DNA from: Paenibacillus sp. ACRRY
GTDB lineage: Bacteria; Bacillota; Bacilli; Paenibacillales; Paenibacillaceae
DNA length: 64,000 bases
Assembly: GCF_022346995.1 (NCBI RefSeq)
Contig: NZ_JAKRNM010000007.1
Location: forward strand, 172,679-236,678
Direction of reading: 5' to 3'
The position numbers and the translations under genes are program-made. The notes under the pieces were generated by a model, which saw nothing but the letters and a program-made list of their open reading frames with translations, made no database searches and was not told the DNA's origin. Positions 57,906 through 64,000 of this stretch are shown piece after piece. The first letter of the stretch is position 1. The number at the start of each line of letters is the position of its first letter.

Positions 57906-58889
57906 ATGAACGGGAAGACCGAATGGAATGGAAATACCGCAGCGGCAGCCCAGGCGGAAATGGCCACCATGCCGATGAAGCGGGAATCCAATTGGAAGAG
58001 GCAGATCAAGCGTAACAAATGGCTGTACGTGCTTGTGCTTCCCGGATTTCTGTACTTTGTTATCTTTAAGTATTTGCCCATGTGGGGGATTGTCATTGCC
58101 TTTCAGGACTATCAGCCTTTTCTCGGTATTAAGAACAGTGAATGGGTGGGCATGGAGAACTTTACGACTTTTTTCTCCAACCCGGACTTCTTTCGATTGC
58201 TGCGTAACACGCTGGTTCTTGCCATATATGATCTCATATTCTTTTTCCCGGCACCGATCATTATCGCCCTTTTATTAAATGAAATCAGGGTCGCGTTCTT
58301 CAAAAGAACGATTCAAACGCTGGTGTATGTACCTCATTTTGTATCCATGGTGATTATCGCCAGTATCACTTACGTCTTCCTGACCCCTCAAGGCGGGGTA
58401 CTGTACGACCTGATTGCCTGGATAACTGGAAAACCCATAGATGTACTATCCAGTCCGGGTTCGTTTCGTCCACTGATTATCATTCAGATGATGTGGAAGG
58501 AGATGGGCTGGGGAACAATTATCTTCCTGGCCGCACTCGCAGGCGTGGATACCGAGCAGTATGAGGCCTCCATTGTGGATGGTGCCGGACGATTGCGACG
58601 CATGTGGCACATTACGCTGCCGGCGATCCGCACAACCATTGTTATTCTGCTCATTCTCAGACTCGGGAACTTTTTGGATACGGGATTCGAACAGATTTAT
58701 CTGATGACCAACTCACTTAACCGGGACGTGGCAGATGTATTTGATACCTATGTCTATACGGTAGGGATTACGCAAGGGGCATTCAGCTACAGTACCGCGG
58801 TAGGATTATTCAAATCGGTCGTGGGTATCATCCTGGTACTCGGCAGTAATAAACTTGCCAAGAAATTCGGCCATCCGGGGATTTATTAA
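57906..58889 (+). CDS. Sugar ABC transporter permease (LplB-like)
   Basis: The 327-aa permease has a 45-residue cytosolic start rich in polar residues and six membrane segments. LplB-type marks are KNKWLYVLVLPGFLYFVIFKYLPMWG (here as LPGFLYFVIFKYLPMWG), GMENFTTFF and the EAA loop YEASIVDGAGRLRRMWHITLPAI. ATG 57906 follows GGGAGGGGAGATT. It pairs with the next permease. No ATPase is encoded here; in Paenibacillus such systems often share an MsmX-type ATPase. Confidence 0.9.
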   Translation: MNGKTEWNGNTAAAAQAEMATMPMKRESNWKRQIKRNKWLYVLVLPGFLYFVIFKYLPMWGIVIAFQDYQPFLGIKNSEWVGMENFTTFFSNPDFFRLLRNTLVLAIYDLIFFFPAPIIIALLLNEIRVAFFKRTIQTLVYVPHFVSMVIIASITYVFLTPQGGVLYDLIAWITGKPIDVLSSPGSFRPLIIIQMMWKEMGWGTIIFLAALAGVDTEQYEASIVDGAGRLRRMWHITLPAIRTTIVILLILRLGNFLDTGFEQIYLMTNSLNRDVADVFDTYVYTVGITQGAFSYSTAVGLFKSVVGIILVLGSNKLAKKFGHPGIY

Positions 58890-58925
58890 CAGGCATTCTG
58901 CATGAATTCATAAGGAGGAAAGCCC

Positions 58926-59813
58926 ATGAACAGCCGTCTATACAACAGCCCTGCCGGCAAAGTATTTGATATTTTCAATTACGTCATGCTGGGTATTCTG
59001 GGCATACTGACTGTCCTTCCTTTCCTGTATATTATAGGGAATTCGTTCGCGACCGAAGCCGAGATTACGGAACGCAGTTTCTTTCTCATTCCGAAAGTCT
59101 TCTCCTTCAGCGCGTATGAGTATATTTTTTCTTCGTCTACCATCTTCCGCAGCATTGGCGTCTCCGTATTTGTAACGGTAGCAGGCACGCTGGTCAATCT
59201 ATTCTTCACGCTGACGATGGCTTATCCGCTATCCAGAAGTGACTTCTGGGGCCGTAACGTCATGATGAACATGGTGATCTTCTCCATGCTGTTCGGCGGA
59301 GGAATGATCCCGACGTATCTCGTCATTCGTGGACTAGGATTGCTTGATTCTTACTGGGCCCTTATGCTTCCTGGCGCAATCAGCGCTTTTAATTTAATTG
59401 TTGTCAAAAACTTTTTTCAGCAAATGCCGCCCGGGCTGGAGGAAGCGGCCCGTATCGACGGTTGCTCGGACCTCGGGGTACTCTGGCGAATTGTCCTGCC
59501 ACTATCCAAACCGGTGATTGCCACGTTTGCGTTATTTTATGCCGTAGGGCATTGGAATAACTTCTTCTCGGCACTCCTGTACATTTCCGACAGTGACAAA
59601 TGGCCGCTGCAGGTGATGCTGAGACAGATTGTTCTGCTCTCGCAGGCAAGCGTTGGGGATATGGCCAATATGGATCCCAATTTCGTACAGCCACCGGAAC
59701 AGTCCATTAAAATGGCCGTCATCGTGGTAGGTACCATTCCGATTTTGCTCGTGTATCCGTTTTTGCAAAAGCATTTTGCCAAAGGTGTCATGTTAGGCTC
59801 AATCAAAGGCTAA
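58926..59813 (+). CDS. Sugar ABC transporter permease (LplC-like)
   Basis: The 295-aa permease begins GKVFDIFNYVMLGILGILTVL and carries the EAA loop EEAARIDGCSDLGVLWRIVLPLS, both typical of LplC/YtcP-type proteins. It ends in the family tail YPFLQKHFAKGVMLGSIKG. ATG 58926 follows AAGGAGGAAAGCCC. It is 36 bp after the LplB-like gene and 19 bp before the receptor gene. Confidence 0.9.
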   Translation: MNSRLYNSPAGKVFDIFNYVMLGILGILTVLPFLYIIGNSFATEAEITERSFFLIPKVFSFSAYEYIFSSSTIFRSIGVSVFVTVAGTLVNLFFTLTMAYPLSRSDFWGRNVMMNMVIFSMLFGGGMIPTYLVIRGLGLLDSYWALMLPGAISAFNLIVVKNFFQQMPPGLEEAARIDGCSDLGVLWRIVLPLSKPVIATFALFYAVGHWNNFFSALLYISDSDKWPLQVMLRQIVLLSQASVGDMANMDPNFVQPPEQSIKMAVIVVGTIPILLVYPFLQKHFAKGVMLGSIKG

Positions 59814-59832
59814 AAGCCAAGGGGGAGAACGT

Positions 59833-61344
59833 ATGGGACAAAAAGCGGGAATCAAAAAAACAGCACTTGTACTTTCGGCAACATTGTTACTGAGCACGGT
59901 TCTGGGAGCTTGCTCCACAGACAAATCCAACGATACGGGCGAAGGGGCTGCAGGTGGAACCGAACAGATCACGATCATGCTTCCGAACTTTGAAGCCGAA
60001 AACCCGCCTGAAAACAGTCCAGTAATTCAGAAACTTGAGGAATTAACCAAAGTGGATGTGAATCTGCAATGGGTGCCGAGCAGCTCCTATGAGGACAAAT
60101 TCAACATTACTCTGGCCTCGGGTAAACTGCCTGATGTGATGGTCGTGCTCGGGAAATCGCCAAGTTTCATTAACGCTGCACGTACCGGGGCTTTCTGGGA
60201 GCTGGGGCCTTATCTGAAAGACTACCCAAACTTGAGCCAGATGAACGAAATTATTACGAACAATGCCTCCATTGACGGAAAAACCTACGGTATCTATCGG
60301 GGAAGGCCGTTGGGACGGAACGGGATAACAATCCGGAAGGATTGGCTGGAAAACCTGGGTCTGGAAGAACCCAAAAATTTGGACGATCTTTATAATGTGC
60401 TGAAAGCATTCACTACAGATGATCCGGATGGCAACGGCAAGGATGATACGTACGGTTTGGTAGCGAGCAAATTTAACGGGCCGTGGGATAATATGCAAAT
60501 CTGGTTTGGTGCACCCAACAAATGGGGCGATGATGGCAGCGGTAAATTGATTCCAGCACACGAAACGCCTGAGTATATGGAGGCACTGAAGTTTTTCCGT
60601 CAGATTTATAGCGAAGGTTTGGTGAACAAGGACTTTGCCGTGATGGATGCGACCAAGCTGCCTGATCCGTTTGTCAACGGGCAGGCGGGTGTCATGATCG
60701 ATGTAGCGGATAACGCCCAGCGGATGGATCAGAAAATTTTGGAGAAGGACCCATCGGCAACAGGACGAGTGGATGTGCTTCAGGCGGTGGAAGGGCCCAA
60801 AGGGCTGCGTGACATGCCTACCTCAGGCTACTCGGGTATGATTGCCGTCTCCAAAAGTGGTGTGAAAACGGAAGAAGATCTGAAAAAGGTGCTCGCATTC
60901 CTGGATCAATTGAACGAGCCGGAGCTTCAGGCTTTGCTGTCCAATGGTCTCGAAGGTAAACAATATGAGAAAAAAGGGGAATATGTTGTTCCAACCACCG
61001 ACAAGCTTGCACTGCGAGATCTGCAGGGTCTGAACCAAATATTGATGTTCCTTCCGGAAGACCGCGCCTTCCGGATTGAGCCGACGCCCGTTCGTGAGAA
61101 GGTAGCAGAGGTACAGAAGGCCAACGAAGAGATCGTTGTTCCCAATCCAGGTGAGCCGTTGATCTCTGACATTTATGCACAAAAGGGACCCCAGCTGGAT
61201 AACATCATCAACGATGCCCGTATCAAATTCATCGTGGGACAGATTGATGAGAAGGGATTCCAGGATGCAATCGCACTGTGGAAGAGCAGTGGCGGTGATG
61301 AGTACGTGAAGGAAGTCAACGAACTGTACGCTGCATTGAAGTAG
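59833..61344 (+). CDS. Sugar ABC transporter binding lipoprotein (LplA-like)
   Basis: The 503-aa lipoprotein has a signal peptide with lipobox TVLGACSTDK and an SBP_bac_1-type body (ITIMLPNFEAENPPENSPVI, then WVPSSSYEDKFNITLASGKLPDV). A calcium-binding-like loop, DDPDGNGKDDTYGL, is visible near residue 195. The receptor captures oligosaccharides, perhaps pectin or rhamnose-containing given the downstream hydrolase, but that is inference. ATG 59833 follows AGGGGGAGAACG. Confidence 0.9.
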   Translation: MGQKAGIKKTALVLSATLLLSTVLGACSTDKSNDTGEGAAGGTEQITIMLPNFEAENPPENSPVIQKLEELTKVDVNLQWVPSSSYEDKFNITLASGKLPDVMVVLGKSPSFINAARTGAFWELGPYLKDYPNLSQMNEIITNNASIDGKTYGIYRGRPLGRNGITIRKDWLENLGLEEPKNLDDLYNVLKAFTTDDPDGNGKDDTYGLVASKFNGPWDNMQIWFGAPNKWGDDGSGKLIPAHETPEYMEALKFFRQIYSEGLVNKDFAVMDATKLPDPFVNGQAGVMIDVADNAQRMDQKILEKDPSATGRVDVLQAVEGPKGLRDMPTSGYSGMIAVSKSGVKTEEDLKKVLAFLDQLNEPELQALLSNGLEGKQYEKKGEYVVPTTDKLALRDLQGLNQILMFLPEDRAFRIEPTPVREKVAEVQKANEEIVVPNPGEPLISDIYAQKGPQLDNIINDARIKFIVGQIDEKGFQDAIALWKSSGGDEYVKEVNELYAALK

Positions 61345-61357
61345 AAGAATTCCAGAG

Positions 61358-61395
61358 CCCGGCAGCCGTACGTAAGTACAACAAAAGCTGTCGGG
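61358..61395 (+). repeat. Stem-loop after the receptor gene
   Basis: CCCGGCAGC pairs with GCTGTCGGG (one G-U pair) around a 20-nt loop, with no immediate T run. It may stabilise the upstream transporter mRNA relative to the hydrolase part, or act as a weak terminator. Confidence 0.55.
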
Positions 61396-61550
61396 AATTT
61401 CCATCTATATCAATTTTTTAAAACATTTTGTATTTACAGGCTCCCTAACCGCATTTTTTAATGTATAATCATAGCCAAACAAACGTACATGAACACAAAT
61501 GAACCGTAATGGAAAATGAAATAATTCTTTTTAACAGGGAGGAAAGCGTC

Positions 61551-64000
61551 ATGTGGAACGGGGAAGCATTTGCGAATCCCGCCGCGCAGTACCGGATTCA
61601 TCCCTTCTGGTTTTGGAATGGGGATATGGAGGAAGAGCAGATCAAACGGCAAGTGAATGAAATGTCAGCACAGGGTGTGGGCGGTTTTTTCATTTGTCCG
61701 CGTCAAGGGCTGCAGATTCCCTATCTGTCGGATGCTTGGTTTGACAAGGTCCGGATTGCGGTGGAGGCAGCGGAGAGCTGCGGCATGCAAGTATGGCTGT
61801 ATGACGAATACCCCTATCCTAGCGGCATGGCAGGCGGGGAGGTCACCCTAGATTTCCCAGAAGCCAAGCAGCGCCAGCTTGTGCATCATCAGCTGCATGT
61901 GCAGGGCGGAGAAGCTGTGAATCATGAGTTGCCGTGGGGACGTATATTGGTCGCCAAAGCCATTCCAAGAGACACAGAGGGTAACCGGTTATGGGATGAG
62001 TCTATCGATCTGCGGCACAGCATCGGCAATATCCAGACCGATCAGGTCTATCAGGAGACGGGTCTGACATCGTATAATCGCAAGCGATTTTTTACATATC
62101 GGACGGCTTTCCGCCTGGTGTGGGACCCCCCGGCAGGGAATTGGGATGTCATCCTGTTTCAGGAAGTGGAGATGGACGATTTCAAATATTACGGCAATTT
62201 TGTTGACCCGTGCCACAGGGAAGCGATGAGCCGTTTTATTGAACTGACACATGACCGGTATGCGGCGGCTGTTGGAACTCATTTTGACAGCGTTATCAAA
62301 GGGATGTTTTCGGATGAAATTGCGCCGCTCGGACGTATTCCCTGGTCTCCTCAGCTGCCTGCATATTTCCGTGAACGCTGTGGATATAGTCTCATTGATT
62401 CGCTTCCTGCCCTGTTATACGGCGATGTTCCGGATTCGGCCCGTATTCGGTATGACTATTATCAATCGCTGCATCTGCTTCTCAGGGAGTCATACCATCA
62501 GCAGGTGCATGACTGGTGCGAGGATGCGGGGATCCAGTATGCCGCAGAGGTTCCTGGCGTACGGATGACGACTCAGTTGTTCAGCCATATGCCTGGGGGA
62601 GACTCCGCACATGAGAAGCTCGGACGCCCCTTATCCTGGATTCTGGAACGGTACGGCAAGAGAATGCGTGACAATCCGAAGATGGTGAGCTCACTGGCGA
62701 GACAGCTGGGACGCAGCCGCAATTTGATCGAGTGTTTTCATAGTGTGGGCTGGTCGATGACGCTGCAGGATGCCAAATGGATGATTGACCGGATGGCAGC
62801 CATGGGCACGAATTTCTATAATTTCCACGCTTTTTTCTATACGATTGGTGGATTAACAAAGCATGATGCACCGCCATCCCAGTTTCTGCAGAATCCATAC
62901 TGGAAGCATTTCCGCCAGCTTGGAGATTACACCGGACGAATAAGTTATCTCATGAGCACGGGGACAGCCGATATTCGGATTGCCGTTCTTGATCCGACGA
63001 CTACATTCTGGACCCTAATGGGCAATCCGCTGCACGGGTTTGAATATAGCGGTGAGGATGAAGCCGAACGGGCGAAACTGGAGCGGCTTACGAATGATTG
63101 GATGCGAATTGGTGTGCATTTGCTAGAGAACAGACGTGACTATGACCATCTGGACCCTGAGCTGCTGGCTGAAGCCGAACTTGCGGGTGGAACGATTCGG
63201 ATTGGTGCTGCCAGATACGAAGTACTTATTCTTCCGCCGATGCTGAACCTGGAGGCGGATGCCTGGAAGCAGGTTAGACGTTTTGCTGAGCAAGGAGGAA
63301 CCGTCATATCAGTCGGACTGCCTCCGTACGTCGCAATTCAGGAAGGAAGTCCGGTAGGCAATGAAGCAGCGAACTTCTTCGGTGCAGGGGATAAACCTGA
63401 GGAAGAGTATTGGGGTCATTCCCGGGAAACAAGGCAAGGCAGCAGTGAATTAATGTGGCAGCAAGGGGAGGGAGAAGCCTACTTCCTTCCGGTTGGTGCA
63501 GGTCAGGGGGATGATTCAACACTTGAATTGATCTCACTGCTGCTGGACCAGGTGCTGCCAGAGCCTGTCTGTTGGATTATGGAGGAAGAGAGTGCTTCCT
63601 TGTTAATGCAGACCCGTCAATTATCGGATGGTGAGTATATGGTGTTCCTGTCCAACCAGGAGGGTCGGCAATTAAAGGGACAATTGAAGGTCGTTGCCAA
63701 GCGGTTATGGAGCGATACGGATGTCTCATCGGATAAACGTGTGCTGGCAGAGCGGCTTAATCTGGAGACAGGAGAACGGGAAGTTTTGCCGCTGACCTGC
63801 AGCGGTGGAGAATGGTGCATTTCACTCGGGTTTGCCGGGTATGAGGCACATACTGTGCGGCTGACTTTGCAAGTAAAATCTTCTGAGGATAGACCAGGTA
63901 ACATCGGTCAGACCGAAGTGGCTGTACCTTTCACGACTGCTGCTGCAGATACGCCATCTGCCCCTCTTCTTTTGCCTGTGGAAGGGCCATGGCGACTGGA
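61551..64000 (+). CDS. GH106-like glycoside hydrolase (3' end outside window)
   Basis: An open frame of 816 codons runs from ATG 61551 to the window edge without a stop; I translated most of it. It begins RIHPFWFWNGDMEEEQIKRQ, then GVGGFFICPRQGLQIPYLS and VWLYDEYPYPSGMAGGEV, typical of the large GH106-like (alpha-L-rhamnosidase-related) family. IKGMFSDEIAPLGR holds a candidate acid residue. There is no signal peptide, so it would act on imported sugars in the cytosol. ATG 61551 follows GGGAGGAAAGCGTC. Alternative substrates cannot be excluded. Confidence 0.78.
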   Translation, partial: MWNGEAFANPAAQYRIHPFWFWNGDMEEEQIKRQVNEMSAQGVGGFFICPRQGLQIPYLSDAWFDKVRIAVEAAESCGMQVWLYDEYPYPSGMAGGEVTLDFPEAKQRQLVHHQLHVQGGEAVNHELPWGRILVAKAIPRDTEGNRLWDESIDLRHSIGNIQTDQVYQETGLTSYNRKRFFTYRTAFRLVWDPPAGNWDVILFQEVEMDDFKYYGNFVDPCHREAMSRFIELTHDRYAAAVGTHFDSVIKGMFSDEIAPLGRIPWSPQLPAYFRERCGYSLIDSLPALLYGDVPDSARIRYDYYQSLHLLLRESYHQQVHDWCEDAGIQYAAEVPGVRMTTQLFSHMPGGDSAHEKLGRPLSWILERYGKRMRDNPKMVSSLARQLGRSRNLIECFHSVGWSMTLQDAKWMIDRMAAMGTNFYNFHAFFYTIGGLTKHDAPPSQFLQNPYWKHFRQLGDYTGRISYLMSTGTADIRIAVLDPTTTFWTLMGNPLHGFEYSGEDEAERAKLERLTNDWMRIGVHLLENRRDYDHLDPELLAEAELAGGTIRIGAARYEVLILPPMLNLEADAWKQVRRFAEQGGTVISVGLPPYVAIQEGSPVGNEAANFFGAGDKPEEEYWGHSRETRQGSSELMWQQGEGEAYFLPVGAGQGDDSTLELISLLLDQVLPEPVCWIMEEESASLLMQTRQLSDGEYMVFLSNQEGRQLKGQLKVVAKRLWSDTDVSSDKRVLAERLNLETGEREVLPLTCSGGEWCISLGFAGYEAHTVRLTLQVKSSEDRPGNIGQTEVAVPFTTAAADTPSAPLLLPVEGPWRL

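Noticed and set aside
1..64000. CRISPR arrays, transposons, prophage, tRNA or rRNA genes
   Set aside because: No regularly spaced repeats of 25-40 bp, transposase motifs, phage structural genes or tRNA-like cloverleaf with CCA were seen.

Overview
The window reads as a chromosome segment of a spore-forming Firmicute, most likely Paenibacillus or a close relative. The reasons are strong AGGAGG-type ribosome binding sites, mixed ATG/GTG/TTG starts, moderate GC, sporulation genes (gerE, a YhcN/YlaJ-type lipoprotein, CgeB-like glycosyltransferases), LplABC-type sugar transporters and a large membrane-anchored AraC regulator. I see no rRNA, tRNA, CRISPR array, prophage or insertion sequence.

Layout. 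(1) 1-1886: the 3' part of a flavin-dependent monooxygenase gene and an M20 amidohydrolase, possibly for sulfur or N-acyl substrates. (2) 2037-18857: a 17-kb zinc-starvation island. It starts with a full opine-metallophore operon in the order cntK-L-M-A-B-C-D-F-E (synthesis, ABC import, MFS export). A second exporter gene follows under its own promoter. A third unit holds a ZagA/YciC-type GTPase, a zinc-free S14 protein, a flavoprotein interrupted by an in-frame TGA, a FeoB-like membrane protein, a DUF3024 protein and GTP cyclohydrolase FolE2. Each of the three transcription units begins with a sigma-A-type promoter followed directly by a Zur-like palindrome. (3) 18958-21797: an excisionase-HTH/periplasmic-binding-fold regulator divergent from modA-modB, with an array of five TATAA units spaced exactly 10 bp between them. 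(4) 22724-25795: a polar amino acid (probably cystine-type) ABC transporter. (5) 25917-38921: a probable spore-surface glycosylation cluster. It has three small helical proteins, a polybasic/tetrad-repeat protein, two CgeB-like glycosyltransferases, a GT4 with an arginine/lysine tail, four nucleotide-sugar enzymes, two GT2 enzymes, a divergent GT4 with a coupled 56-codon gene, and an unknown 119-aa protein. Another GT4 lies at 40742-41815. (6) 39026-40656: a DHA2 drug exporter with three tandem AAAC-N4-GTTT operators. (7) 42178-46340: a Gld-type ABC transporter. (8) 46541-48036: YhcN-like lipoprotein and GerE. (9) 48250-53277: DUF4303 protein, unknown small genes and a MurR/RpiR-nagB-nagA operon. 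(10) 53278-55005: a structured non-coding block and an M20 dipeptidase. (11) 55219-64000: AraC-type regulator, LplBCA-type transporter and a GH106-like glycoside hydrolase that runs off the window.

How it fits together: the zinc island combines scavenging (metallophore made, exported, and reimported loaded), possible direct import (FeoB-like), chaperoning (ZagA) and sparing (zinc-free S14 and FolE2). The spore cluster pairs sugar-nucleotide synthesis with glycosyltransferases and small basic proteins that are candidate acceptors or scaffolds, and gerE nearby hints at late mother-cell timing. Functions are inferred from motifs and gene order read by eye; no database search was possible.
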